From Paragonimus skrjabini miyazakii (Eukaryota; Platyhelminthes; Trematoda; Plagiorchiida; Troglotrematidae): a DNA stretch of 64,000 bases. The DNA lies in contig JTDE01000221.1 of assembly GCA_014338405.1 (NCBI GenBank), positions 67,087 through 131,086 on the forward strand, in the 5' to 3' direction. The notes beneath the pieces are model-generated. The model worked only from the letters and a program-made list of their open reading frames with translations, ran no database searches and was not told the DNA's origin. The position numbers and the translations under genes are program-made. This document shows positions 26,301-38,510 of the stretch, one piece after another (the first letter of the stretch is position 1; every line of letters begins with the position of its first letter).

Positions 26301-28262
26301 CGGAACAAGTGCTCGTCTATGCAAAAGATTAAAGTTTGCCAGTTCTTCAACATGACTATTTCCACTGGTGTTTTGATGTAATCTTTCCTACTCATACCAA
26401 CTGTAAATGAGGTACCACTCTATCATTGGACTAGTCACTATTTTCCGATTAGCTGTGCCTATTTTACTGTCTCATTTAGCTACATGTTTTTGGCGTCACT
26501 ATCGCAGATGCAGTTGACCTTCCAACCGTATGTGTTTGGTCATTTCATCGTTGTAATCTGCTTTGTGACTGACATCCAGTCCAAAACAGATCTCCACGTA
26601 CAACATTGGATTATGTATAAAACAGAATACCTGTTCTGGGCATTCTAACGATAACGATTGAAATATCCACTGAGGTTGGTTATAAATCTTCATACAAATG
26701 AAATTATACTTGCTTTGATAAAAGATTATGGATGGTCAAAATGCCACCAACTGAGCTGTATTTGCGGCTTTGGAACAGCGGTAGTTAACAGTGTGGGTTA
26801 CAGTGGTCTATACAGAGAAGGAAGGACCATAATGAAAACTCTATTTTTCTCTCGGTATTCATCTGTTCAAAAAGAGGTAGGCATCTGTAAGTCAGAATCC
26901 GTACATTCAATTGCTTTTCAACTAATCATTAGTTACTCTCACCTCAGTTGACTTTTTAAGGGAAACTTTGAAATTGCGCATTTAACTCACAGGAAAGATC
27001 ATTTAATGCGGTTTAAAGAATAGTCGTGTTTTATTTTGTTCGGTTGATTGGGTTCGGTATGCGAACTGATCATACTGTTAGTCAGATTTCCCAGAGTCGA
27101 TGGGGCTCCTCACGAGTGGGTGATCTGATATGAGTAGACGGGAAGGGAGTACCTCAAGTTTTCAACTATTGACAGTCAAAAATTTCAGCAACTGATTTTC
27201 AGCTCGATGTGAATAAACCTTAATCATCGTAACAGTTTTTTGGCATACATGAAATTTTTGTTGGATTACAATACTTATGTTTACTTATAAGTTTCAGATT
27301 TTAATGTTTACGTGACGGCTGTTAAGTGAGGGGTGAACAAAGCTGCGTTCAGGCTGTTGGGGAGACAATGAGCTAAACAAGTCTGATTTAGATAAACCCA
27401 GTGCGTCCAAAATTGCCAGTTTATCTCGAATACATTCAATTTCTTCTGGCAGTAACCTGAAAAACTTATATTGAACAGTATGCTCCTAGAACAATTTCAC
27501 AACTTCATGTATTCATTGAAAATCATGCTATGATAAGTTTTGCAGTAGAGGTAAAAAAATGTGATGACGGATGCACTCAAAGTTGGTGAGCTTGACACCG
27601 TTATGAAAATTGCCGGATAAATGGTGCGCAAGAATGTTTTGCATAGACACGTGGGTGAGATAGATTACAGCTCAGCAAACTCCTTTCCGTCACATAAACT
27701 TTCACGTCACTCATTAGATAAGTGACCAACAGGAACAGATGTCATCGCCATTCACTTCGTCAAGCAGAGATAACTGAAGAGTTATTTCAGTACTCACCTT
27801 TCACGTTAAATTTGAAACCCTTGTGCATTGCACAGCCTGTCTTGTGCTTGGCTCTAGATTAAACTGAATAGAGTGAATACAGATAACTTAAGTTCATTAA
27901 CTGAAAATGGTCGTTGTCAAATGAGCTTATCATTTTTATGGTCATAATGTTCCACAAGGGGTTCCGTTAAACGAACACCCCGTGACCAGGATCTTCCTTG
28001 TTCAAACTGTTCGGCAGTTATAGACTGTTTCAGCGAGGTTCAAATGGGCGGACTTTATTAATGCAGTCAAAATGTTACCGAAAGCAACACAGGAATATTG
28101 TCACTTTGCTACTAATACCGGCTTTGTTTAATTGATTCTTGATTCACTGAGAGCCACTAAGTCTGGATTTCGTAATAGCGTCACTGTCCCGTTAGTAGCA
28201 CTTGAGGTTAAGCATCATTCTTGCTGATAGTGTTGTAAGTCGGTAGTTTTGAGTAAAACCTG

Positions 28263-28285
28263 AAAGCACTCGATAAGAGTGCTTT
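28263..28285. repeat. Perfect 9-bp inverted repeat (hairpin)
   Basis: aaagcactc and gagtgcttt flank a gataa loop with no mismatch. No downstream T run or gene context suggests a bacterial-type terminator. Its function is unknown. Confidence 0.85.
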
Positions 28286-28520
28286 GTATCCGGTGGTCCG
28301 TCACAAACGAGCGACCAACGGGAATGGGATGGATGCATTGTTTTCGCGCTACATGACTAACAGACCGCACGTATCACCATAGGTGAACGCATCAAACACT
28401 AACTGAACCAAGTGTGTACTCACTGTTGCTCAGGACGAATGTCTAAATTTTGCTGTTTCATCTGAGTGATCGTCCGGCTTGGCAAATGACATGAACCCAC
28501 CGGTGAAATTCTTTGTTTTT

Positions 28521-28545
28521 GGTTTGCGCTTGTTAAGCGCAAACC
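28521..28545. repeat. Perfect 11-bp inverted repeat (hairpin)
   Basis: ggtttgcgctt and aagcgcaaacc flank a gtt loop with no mismatch. It lies about 250 bp from the 9-bp hairpin. It is GC-richer than its surroundings, which makes such a perfect match less likely by chance. Confidence 0.9.
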
Positions 28546-30419
28546 ATTGAATAGGGAGACGTGTAAGTACAGTGAATCCTTCTTCACTTGCATGGTTTGT
28601 GTTGCAAAATCTTAATTTGCGTTGAAGGCAGTTAGGAAAGGATAAAAGATGCGGTCCATTCGGTAACTCGGACAAGTTGCAAGTAGTCAAAATGTTAATA
28701 GTGTATGTCGTTCAGTTAACGCGGGCTTTAGAAAGGTTGATGAGAAAAAAACTATTAAGAGTGGACAGCACTGAACTTTGTTTTCATTTGATTTGCAAGC
28801 TTAACTAAAAGAAATAGATTTTTATGTAAAGATATATTTTATATTTCAGTTTTTATTCTGATGTGTTTTTTCACTTGTAAAACAGGAAACTAAATTGGAC
28901 GGACAGCAGTACGTCTATTGTTGAACGGTCTAGCAGGTATCACTTTAATAACGTTTCTTCGTGACTGTGTACTCTTAATCTTGAACTGGAACGTGGCTTT
29001 ATTACCCAAGTTAATCTGCCGTTCAATGTTTATAACACATGGCATCTGACGAAAACACTTTAGTAACCCCCAGCAGTTTTCCTGTCAGGAAAGCATACAA
29101 ACAGTAGTAAGTTAGTTTAAATACACGGGAACAATATTTAGAATCAATCATTATTCTAAGTGAGGAAGCAAAACAGTTGGTAATCAGTGTGCAGTTATCG
29201 ACTAAAACGTGTGTTCAGCTGATGAGATATGTTAACGGATATTTCATGTTTTCTAAATACTAAACCTTCTTAGAGACTTTTATTTAGTTACACGGTTGTA
29301 TATATTCTATATCAATACATCGTAGTAGGTTTGAAAAAAATTGAGAAAAAAGTTTCCAGTCCACCCGCCAACAGAATACCTCATTCAAGACGACCGGTTC
29401 ATGAGGGAATCGCTACTCATGTTTTGGCTATATTCAGGTTTGTGCTTACATACTACTTGTTTGCTTTGGAACAAATTGATTGTAAACTAAACAGTCATAA
29501 GGTTCTACTGTGAAAAAACACAAGCTTCTCTTCTCAACAAATGCCTAGTCAAACATCAAATGTGCTCAGTACAATTAATTATGGTGAGCCCAATAAGATT
29601 GTAGTTGGACATATGGTGTGCTATTCACGAGCACACAGAAAAGCCTTCCGTCGTTTCTCAGTGCAGTAATATTTAGATGCGTGTTTACAAACGATTCGTT
29701 TTGACATTCTGGCTGTCTTGGTAAGCATATGGTGGTTGGAATCGGCATGTTTACGTAGCCGTGATAACACAATATGGATGTCTAATGTTTGTTTTCTCGT
29801 GTACGGTTGCTTCTAAATCTCACCTGCTTCTTTCTTTTACACGCCCTCTATAATCAGGCCCTGTTCAGAATGTATGTGATGTTGTGCAGGGCAGCAACAT
29901 ATGACTAGAGAGGTATTTTTGAATTATACTGGAAACATTTAGTGCCCAGTATAACACATGCTAGTATAACGGAAGACCATATTACGATTATAAATTGGAT
30001 CATTCAAATCAGACGTTTGTTTAAATTGCAAAATCTCTATCTTGAAGGTCGGATGTTTACAACCAACTTAGTCCATTAGTGGATGCAACGTGAATGAGCA
30101 GTCAGGCAGTATTGTTTGAAAATCGCGAATATGTCCGGTTTAGTAATGACAAGGAAAGTGTGGCAAACAAGATTGTTTCAAAAGCTTCATTCTCAGACTG
30201 AATACAACAGATTTATGTATTTGCTGAGAGTAGTACATGCGTTGGGTAATGGATGGCAATCATTAATGTTTAGTTAGTTTAACCCCTGAGGTCTAATCAT
30301 GCAACGCCAGTGAATTGGGTTGTGAACGTTTTTGAAAAATGGGTACCCTTATATAAAGGATCAGTCAGGGCTAACGGGAATTGTCCACGGGAAGTTCAGT
30401 GTTTTGACCAGACGTTTAT

Positions 30420-31760
30420 GGGAGCATAACGGGGTTGATTGTGAACGGATCGCGATGGCTATTAAACGACCGTAGACCCACTTCGCTTACGCTCCACGGA
30501 CCCGACAGATTGGCTTGAACGAATCGACCGGGTTGATCAAATGGCTTGATTTGACCGAGTGAGCGTCGACCCCCGGTGAGCGAGCTTTCAACGATTCTCG
30601 AGCTAATCATGTCGGATGATGCTCCCAGATGCGTTCACAAAATCGCCGTGTTGTATGGCCCATATGGCTTGTTCCATAGGAACAAACGAAGCGGTAAACA
30701 CAAAACAGGCTGCAAGTACAAGCAGCGAGGTGTAATTAAGCGCAACACGCAAATGAGTTGAAAAGAGGGTTTTGTTACAGCTACGTTAAGTCTCTTGGTT
30801 GTATTTCCAGCAATGCTGTCGCCTTTGAATGGTTTACTCTACCACTTGCGGTATATATACCTCTGTGCTTATCGTCAGAATAGTAATTTTGAAGACTGTG
30901 CTAAATGTACCGTTATTCTTCATCTATAGTGCTGTCTGAACATATTTTCACTGGTGTATCTAGTAAACAACCGACTAGGTTCTTCCTTTGTCTCATAGGA
31001 ACAAAGCTATTAAAATTGGTATACTGTTCTGACCAAGTAGCCATACTATATACTTCACGTGGTATTATGCCATCCTCACGGCATAGCATGAACACGCCTA
31101 CAAACGGATGATTTGGGTTCAGAAGTAAAATGGATATCTTTTGGGTACAGTTGAACTGTATCACTGTTTTCCTGAGACATTGAGGTTCCTGTGTCATGCA
31201 AATAATATCGTCCACACAACGTTTATGAAAAGTCAACGACGACTTTTAAGCCTTGCCTCAAACATATTGGCCAATGAAAAGCATAATGGTGACGTCACTG
31301 ATGCTCTGTTCTTTCATCGATATAACTTATCGGAAAACCAAAACTGAACATTATAAGTACAACGATACGAAAGCTGTTCAAGCTCATTTAGTTTCATCCC
31401 CAACGTTGTCATTGTTTTTCACATACCGACCAAGAAACTCAATTATCTGAAGCAATGGAATATTTGTAAAGAGAGGAAAGTGACGTTAAGCGAGAACTCA
31501 CGCATTCCCTCCGCGATCCGTTGCTTAAACCATCTCAAAATATTCAGACGAATTTAGTTTCTAATTAAATGGCTCTGACAAATCGGCTAGCCATTTTGCC
31601 GTTGTACGATACAGTGAATTACACGTGTTTAATATCTGACGAAGCGGTACTTTGTTTTTATGCACCTTAAGTAACATATAAGGCCCGGGGATTACATTGC
31701 CCACTGGTCTAGTTATTTCAACGATGGCTGATTCATGATGAGTAGTAGGGGATTTTGGTT
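30420..31760 (-). mobile_element. Penelope-like element, RT plus GIY-YIG, broken (PLE2)
   Basis: Penelope-like elements encode a telomerase-related reverse transcriptase followed by a GIY-YIG endonuclease. On the minus strand I see, in order: KSPTTHHES; then VHKNKVPLRQILNTCNSLYR (about 31690-31600), the conserved KIHKxxxPLRPI region; LFTNIPLLQIIEFLGRYV (about 31465), the FTNIPL motif; a degraded box before LANMFEARLK; CVDD at 31207-31218 in the YVDD place; the region after the active site with QYTNFNSFVPMRQRKNLV and VKICSDSTIDEE (30913-31030); and a GIY-YIG remnant SHMGHTTRRFCERIWEHHP (about 30640-30690). Several frame changes and stops make it a pseudogene. Its 5' end lies near 31.76 kb, a few hundred bp from the 3' tail of LINE A. 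Confidence 0.85.
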
Positions 31761-32181
31761 TCCATATGGTTGGAGGCATCCGAAACGGATTGTCACAATG
31801 ACCGAAGCCAAAAGACGCTTGTGCTTTAAACCAACATCTCGAGTGGCTTGCGCTGCACCACTTGTGGTTCCACCCACACACCATGTATCCGATGTAAACC
31901 CGAAGAAGTCAGACCAGTAGGTGTGTGAGTGAAGCCTTTGTGTCTAGCCGGCCAATACTAGTTAGCCAACTGAATGGCTAGCACGAAAAGGAAATCCTTA
32001 TCTCTCGGAAAATGAGCAGAGGGAAACTGCAATAACAAGATCTATACTAAGAAGAAAGATACGTAAAATGCAATACAAGAAGCATTTCAATACAGGAGTG
32101 CGTGTTAACACATTCAAGACAGGATACAGTTCAAAAACAAAATTCAAAGTTGAACTACGAAAAGATCAGGCAAACGATACA
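31761..32181. other. Unassigned gap between PLE2 and LINE A
   Basis: The right part (about 32040-32180) may be the 3' untranslated tail of LINE A, because its minus strand continues smoothly from the ORF end. No poly(A) or microsatellite end was found. The left part may be the 5' leader of PLE2. Confidence 0.4.
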
Positions 32182-34745
32182 TCATTCAACACACCAACAA
32201 AGATCAAGAAGAGAATCGATAAAAGACCGCAGACACCAAAGTTTTGAAAAGATAGGCGGATTAGATGTTAAATGATCATAGTCTTGGTTGATGCAATTAT
32301 TAGCAAAAATGGAATGGATATACTGATATGACATGCCTGGGCCTAACGTACTGGTCGTCTCTTGGCCGACAGTGCACCATGAGTAGGCTGGTGACCTACT
32401 AATCCAAGGCGGCCAGCGCATTCGCGGTCGCACACATCGCAACGCCATATAGTCATGTCACCACGACCTATGGCACAGATGGTTCCCTTGAGTACCGCGC
32501 GCTTTCGTTCTCGGCCGCGCAATAACTGCTCGTTGAACTCGCGAACGCCCGTCCGAATCGTCTTCCTCCAGGCAGTCCGGTTCAACGCTAAGTCTTCTCA
32601 ACATCTAAAATCAGATTTACAACGTGAAAGACTTACCTGCACAGCATCCTGGTATCTTCGCTTTTGACCACCAGGATTTCGCTTACCCGATATCAGTTGT
32701 CCATACAGCACCTACTTCGGAATACGGTCATCGCCCATTCGGCGGATATGACCCAGCCAACGAAGCTGATTCAACATCAGCATGGCTTCCATCCCGTTCA
32801 TGTCCGCTGGCCGCGGTACTTTAGTGTCCGGAACCATATCCGACCACCGAATACCCAAGATGCGTCTTAGACATTGCACGCATTGCAAAGCGGCTCAGAT
32901 AACGCACGTTCTGCTTATATATTGTCCAGGTTTCACTGCCGTACAGCAGTATAGACAGCACCACTGAGCGGTAGACAAAGGGCTTAGTGCTCGGCTTCAG
33001 GCTGTGGTTCTTCCAAACACGTCTTTCAAGACGTCGAAAGCAGTAATAGTCTTTGCCACAGGAGCTCTCAACTCGAAGTCCGTGGAGAGATCGGTGGACA
33101 GATTGCTGCCGAAGTAGAAGAAACCTGTGCAGCTGTTGACAACATCTCCATTGATGAGAATTTGAAGTGAAGGTGCACAGACAATCCGAAAAAGACTGAA
33201 AGAAAGAAAATGTCTTACCTGTGTTGATGTCCAGTTCAAACTTGGATGTCGCGGTCGAGAAAGCCGTGCCCAATCGCTGTAATTCGTCGTCGAACGCCTT
33301 GGTGAAGTCGATGAAGAAGCATACAGGGGCTGGTTCCATTCCCAGCACTTCTCTTAAAGCTGTCGAGCAACGAACACCAGGTCGATCATATTTCGATTCG
33401 CCCTGAATCTGCATTGCTCCTCAGGAACATTGGTTTCCAAAACATCCGTATTCAGCCGGTTCAGAATGATTTTAGCAACCATCTTGCCCACGCAGCTCAG
33501 CAGAGTGATGCCTCGATAGCTGTCGGAGCATTGCTTGTTACCCTTACCTTTAAACAAAGGTACTATTAGAGCATCCTTGAAATCTTGTGGCATTACTTCG
33601 TGCTCCCAGATAGAGTGAACCAGCTGGAGCAGTGCACGTTCCATCGCCGGCCCGCTATTCTTCAGAATTTCGTTTGGCAATCCATCTTCGCCTGCAGCTT
33701 TACCGTTGCGATGTTGACCAATCGTTCTATGCAATTCTAGGAAATCAGGAGCGAGGGCAAGTGAAGGCTTGATGGCCCGTTGCGGCAGGCTGTTCTCAGT
33801 CACCCAGTCAATGGTAGCAGGACGATCTAGTAGGCGACCAAAGTGTTTGCGCTAGACTTTCATGATGTCCTCTGGCTAGATGCACGGACAGCCGGTGTCC
33901 ACGTCTGCTAGTGCTTTAGTTGACTGGATAGACGGACCGAAGATCGCTTTGAGCGAATCGTATAACTCCATATGTTGTCGATGATCTGCTAAGCCCTGCA
34001 TCTGCTCGCCCCGCTTCATTCACCAACTGTCCTTAATTCCGCGAACACGCTCGGCCAGTTGAGGGCGGATACTCCGGAACGTGGCCTTTTTCGCTTCAGT
34101 GCTCGGATCCACTGTGGGCGCAGCAAATTCGATATTCTTCCCTCGTACCAGTTCGGCGATAACCGCGCCGTTGTCATCGAACTAGTTCGGACATTTCTGG
34201 CGTTTAACACCAAATGTATCAGTGGCTGCCGTCGTGATACCTTCCGTGGTTAACTACCATATACTCTCAGGAGTAGTGGATACAGGAGCGTTGTGCGGAT
34301 GAACGGCAACTGCACATTGAAAAGCAGTATTCGTCTCACAGTTCTCCAGTCATTCGATATCCAACTTCTGGCGTTGTCCGGAATATCTACAATAAACAGA
34401 CTTGCAGACATGGGTGAATAATTCAGTCCTGACCAATCTATGATCAGTGCTACATTCAGCGCCGCGCATCACTCGTGTGATACGCACTTCGCGAATGTCG
34501 CGCTGTTGCACAATCACGTAATCAAGCAAGTGCTAATGACCGCTTCGCGGATGGGTCAACGTCGTGATGTCGTTTGCATTCAGCTGGAATCGGGCGTTTG
34601 TGATAGCCAGCTAGTAAGTAGCACACAGGCGGAGCAGACAATCATCGTTCTCCCTGACTGAACCAATGCTGTAAGGTCCGAGGACACCCGGCCAAGCTAC
34701 CCGAACGTTCATGCCACCCAAAACAACACAGTCGAGTAACAGACT
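32182..34745 (-). mobile_element. APE-type non-LTR retrotransposon with deleted RT core (LINE A)
   Basis: Decayed LINE on the minus strand. The endonuclease C-terminus (34745-34420) reads VVLGG then NVRVAWPGVLG, ITNARFQLN, LTHPRSGH, LLDYVIVQQRD and TDHRLVRT, the strands and catalytic His of the APE fold. A linker (34255-34020) has FDDNGAVIAELVRGKN. The RT (33803-33354) has NGKAAGEDGLPNEILKNSG, ALIVPLFKGKGNK, YRGITLLSCVGK and PEEQCRFRANRNMIDLVFVA, then FIDFTKAFD at about 33290. FIDFTKAFD joins directly to DELQRLGTAF, so the thumb-proximal palm with the (Y/F)ADD box is missing. The C-terminal part (33240-32850) has FYFGSNLSTD and VVLSILLYGSETWT. It ends in a zinc-finger-like CDVC-(12 residues)-HQPTH (about 32385-32450). 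In-frame stops are frequent. The clade is not certain; it resembles families often placed near RTE. It is 5'-truncated within the endonuclease. Confidence 0.85.
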
Positions 34746-34866
34746 TGGAACGATCGAAAACATTGCGCTTTCCGCACAAACATACATTCGGGAATACCTA
34801 CGGAGGATTCACTAATCTACATTAAAGTATACAACAAGATGTGAATAAGTGTAGCACTGTTCACGG

Positions 34867-35100
34867 TTACCTAGATCGATAAAACATTACTTTTGCGGCC
34901 AGGAAAACTGAAACAAAAAAAACCAAGTATACGCTGAAGTTCACAAACCAAGCGCCGTCACCGACGGGTCGTGGTACGCTCAACGCAGGAGACATCAGCA
35001 AGTCTTCTAGTTCCAACTCCAACTCCATCCCCTCTTGAATAGGATCAACAGAATAGTACGTTTCCTTAAGTATGCTGCCACAGACGTATTTGATCATCAT
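34867..35100 (-). CDS. Possible last exon of a host gene with C-terminal membrane anchor
   Basis: A minus-strand open stretch ends at a TAA at 34867. Its translation has an acidic patch (EGMELELELEDLLM), a proline-containing linker (VPRPVGDGAW) and then a hydrophobic segment of about 20 residues (VNFSVYLVFFVSVFLAAKVM) ending FYRSR, which fits a tail-anchored or type I membrane protein. A candidate splice acceptor is the gtctgtggcag that precedes the agc/cat codons near 35076. It sits between two minus-strand retrotransposons and matches neither. I do not recognise the family. Against it are the lack of a clear polyadenylation signal downstream on the minus strand and the short length. It could be a chance frame. 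Confidence 0.25.
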   Translation of the reverse strand: MMIKYVCGSILKETYYSVDPIQEGMELELELEDLLMSPALSVPRPVGDGAWFVNFSVYLVFFVSVFLAAKVMFYRSR

Positions 35101-35409
35101 CTTTCCCTAACAGCGCAGGCATTCTATCAACTAGAGTGGTCTTTTTTAAACAGCAGGTAACTCTATCAACTCGTTGCCCCATAACAAAAACGCGTAATTT
35201 TTTCTTCAAAATTGCACTAAAAAAAGGAACTGGTCACCTGCAACTTACATTGTTATAAACGGACCTCCATGGACCTGATTCTATCTCTGGCACAAACCAA
35301 GATCCATCAATCATAACCGATTTTACTCTGTACCCCTTTTTGTTTTCACGATGGTACCTAGTTGGGGTTCTTATCTTTTGATGTCGTGCGCAGCGTTTTT
35401 GTGATTAAA

Positions 35410-38150
35410 TTCTTTTGTTTTCTTTTTTTTTGGGGGGGGGGCACGTTTGTTCGACCTATCTGTCACACAGGTAGACAGTCTGGGACTCAGGAGTGAGGTC
35501 GAGTATAGCTAATGAGAAGAGTACTGTTTCAAACCCACAACCGCTGAATAGACAACGGTGTGGGAGTGAATGCATGTTGCTCTAGGTGCCACCCATGGTA
35601 TCAGCGCCCCTGGTCTGAAGGCGACGATGTTTAAACGCTTTAGCAATTTGGTCTCTGAACGGAGGTTCCCAATTCGTGCCGAGCAGACATCCCAACCATA
35701 TGAAAACGCTGCGGTAAGTGAGACCGGAATAGAGGGATGTGTGCATGGACTTGAAAGTTTCACAGGTTGATAGGTTACCATTTCGAAAGATGCATCAATA
35801 CCAACGCCCAGAAACACTATGGTGATGCCATCCGACCAGCCTCCATTCTCAACCGGAAAACCTATGCCCCCCCCCTAAAATATCCTAATGGAAGGCTTGA
35901 TCACACATGTTTGTGTTACATTACCTACGGTGTGTGAATATGGTCACGCGGTCAGTCTGTCCCAGAAATAACCTGAAACACTGACTGCAAGACAAAAGCA
36001 AGCCCTTACGCTGCCACATTTCTGTATGCTACCACTACCTGCCAAGTCTTGTCCGCTTTGCTAAAGAAGATCTGGAAAGATCCCTTGACACACTTTATCC
36101 AGCCGCATTTTGAATGAGATCACACTATCGCTACGAACTACTTCATCCGGAAGCTTGTTCCACGCATTCATTATCCGGTTGCTGAAGAAGTCTGTTCGTA
36201 CGTCTAAACGAGCCCTGCTTTTCTTCATTCGGAGATTGTGACCTCTGATGATGGCTTCTTGACCCATTTGTGCAAACAAATCTGTGGACTTTACGCCAGT
36301 TATGCCTTTCAGTATTCTGGAGGTCTTGATGGGATCACTCTCCTCCTTTCCATGGAGTACAATCCGAGCCCCTTTAATCGGTCATGATAAAGTTTACCCT
36401 TAAATTCTATAATCTTTCGTGTTGCGAGTTGTAGCACTCTCTCAATGCGCTGGATATCTTTACGTAGGTAGGGAGCCCACACCTGCACGAAGTACTCCAG
36501 GTAAGGCCGAACAATGGCTTTGTATAGTGGCAGGACTACTTCCGGTTACTTGTTAGACAAAACTCGCTTAAGCCTAATCAATTCACTGCGGGCTTTGTGT
36601 GCAGCCGCTGCACATTTTACTGAGGGTTTGAAGTCGATTTTGCTCAATACTCCTAGGTCTCGGGCCTTTTCTACGCATTCAATGGTGAAAGAACCCTGGG
36701 GACCGGGTACTTCATGGGGTTCAGAGCTCCCAGTTAACATTTGGCACTTTGCGGCATTCAATGGAAGGTACCATTTAAAAGACCACTTTGCTACTGCCTT
36801 CAGATCCTGCGTTAATGCCGCATGATTTGTAGACCCTACTGTCTTAACATCATCTGCGAATACGAAGCACGGGTTGCTAAGCCCACTTACTAGATCACTT
36901 ATGAACAGCAGGACCAGGAGAGGACCCAAAACGGATCCTTGAGGGACGCCACTATAAGCTGTACCTACCTCAGAGAATCCGATTCCAACCTTTACTTTAA
37001 GAACCCTGTTACGTGGGAAATCCTCTACCAAGTCAATTACTAGGTTAGAGATAACAAACCAGTACATTTTGTGGATGAGATAACGACGATTTACTCAATC
37101 GAAGGCCTTGCTGAAATCCAAGTAGCAAACTTTGACTTTCCGGCCTTCGTCCAATCGTCTCGTGACCTCATCCATGAAGTACAAAAGGTTGGATATACAT
37201 GATTTTCCTTTCTGAAAACCGTGTTGTGCAATGTTAAGAAGGCTGTTTCAACAAGACATATCGAAACCTAGTCGCTAATTATCTATTCCAAGGATTTTCC
37301 AACTATACTCGCCAGGCTGGCTGGTCTGTAATTATTTTGTTTGTCTCGCGAGGGTCCCTTATGAATAGCGATCATCTTGGCTACGCGTCACGCATCTGGG
37401 ATTTTTCTCTCCCTTAAGGAAGTCGTAAACAGCTTCCACTGTGGCTGCTGAAGAACTCCCACTAATGGCTTAACAATACCCGAATGGATGCCACCAGCTC
37501 CTACGGACTTTGAGGGTTTAAGGGAGCCTAAGACTTTCCCAGCTTCTTCCTCAGTGAGAAGCATATTGTTCATTATGTTGTGAGGCCTGGACTCTGCCAA
37601 TGTTGGTAGAATCTTGTTGCCATCGTCCCTCCTGTGAACCCCATGGAAAAGTTCACGAAGGAGGTTGGAATTCCCTGTTTCATCAGTGGTTAATTAACCC
37701 TCTTTTGTCAACAGAGCCCCAGCTTCTTGCCTGCAGCCTCCCTTGGATTGAACATACGAGTAAAAATGCTTCGGAGCTGTTTTTGCCTGCTTCAAAGCGG
37801 TATTTTGCCAGGGGCTGGGCATTGCAGGCTGCATTTCTAAGGGCTTTATAGTTTAGGCAGTTACGATGGCTTTTGTTTTTTCGTATTCCTTCCAACACTT
37901 GTTTCTCTTGAGAAGCGCCCTACACACCGTTTGTTTCCACCAGGGCGGACGATTTCGAGCTCTTCTTGGTACTAGGGGTGCAAATTCGTCCATGAATACT
38001 ATAAGCTCTTCTCTGATGACTTTCCACATAACTTCAAGAGAAGCGTTTCCCCCTCAGGAGCCTAAGACATGATCCGTGCCACTTCCAAAAGCTATGCGAT
38101 ATCCATTCGACTAAAAGTGCGGAAACATTTGTCCGTGGTATCGCCAACCA
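35410..38150 (-). mobile_element. CR1-like non-LTR retrotransposon, 5'-truncated and broken (LINE B)
   Basis: The minus strand carries the CR1/Pido-like pattern. The pre-RT region (38150-37600) has PPWWKQTV, KRNKCWKEYEKTK, KHFYSYVQSK and LLRELFHGV. The RT follows: LLTEEEAGKVLGSLKPSKSV (37560-37500), NNYRPASLASIVGKSLE (about 37340), QHGFQKGKSC and VCYLDFSKAFD (about 37230-37110), SGVPQGSVLGPLL (about 36950), FADD at 36849-36860 in the YADD place, and NAAKCQML. The C-terminus has YKAIVRPYLEYFVQVWAP (about 36500) and FFSNRIMNAWNKLPDEVV, with a stop near 36061. About 640 nt of minus-strand 3' untranslated sequence follows and ends in C10, A9 and an A-rich tail (plus-strand T9G10 at 35423-35441). 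In-frame stops and frameshifts interrupt it. The endonuclease is missing, as in most 5'-truncated insertions. Confidence 0.85.
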
Positions 38151-38510
38151 GTGTTAATATCATAAAAAGGATAAAGAACTTTTCGAAAAAATAAGCGGAC
38201 TCATCAATATTGTAGTGGCTTAATCAATCAAATGGTAAAAATGACCAAAATATGGCAACACCAATGTAGAGCTGTAATGGTAACGGAAAGACGCAAAAGT
38301 TATGCGTACAAATAGAACGGAAGACGTATCAATAAAACAGGAACGACTCACTGATAAATCGAGGTCCACTGGATTAAATAGACTACCATAAGAGAGAAAA
38401 ACAGCTTCAGAAACGAGATCCGGAGCACGACCGATGGATAATTCCAGACGAGGCGTAGGATGATGAGCGTTGAGCCCCGACGAATCGGCCGATACGCAGA
38501 AGTTGGAAAA
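38151..38510. other. Spacer between LINE B and a SINE
   Basis: Nothing was recognised. The minus open frame 38220-38543 begins inside the SINE (MGMRQLRS), so its start is SINE sequence and it is not evidence of a gene. Confidence 0.5.

Larger units (their letters stand above)
26301..30419. other. No recognisable gene; two perfect hairpins
   Basis: No gene or mobile element was recognised in 4.1 kb. Two strong short inverted repeats are listed separately (28263-28285 and 28521-28545). The small open frames at 28430-28690 (minus) and 29331-29513 (plus) match nothing. Confidence 0.5.

Noticed and set aside
33221..33406. Plus-strand open frames over LINE A (also 32455-32967 and 34059-34661)
   Set aside because: They are antisense shadows of the retrotransposon coding region.
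35423..35880. G10 at the left and C9 at the right as inverted ends of a small element
   Set aside because: The stretch is better explained as the 3' untranslated region and A-rich tail of LINE B. Homopolymer ends are weak evidence.
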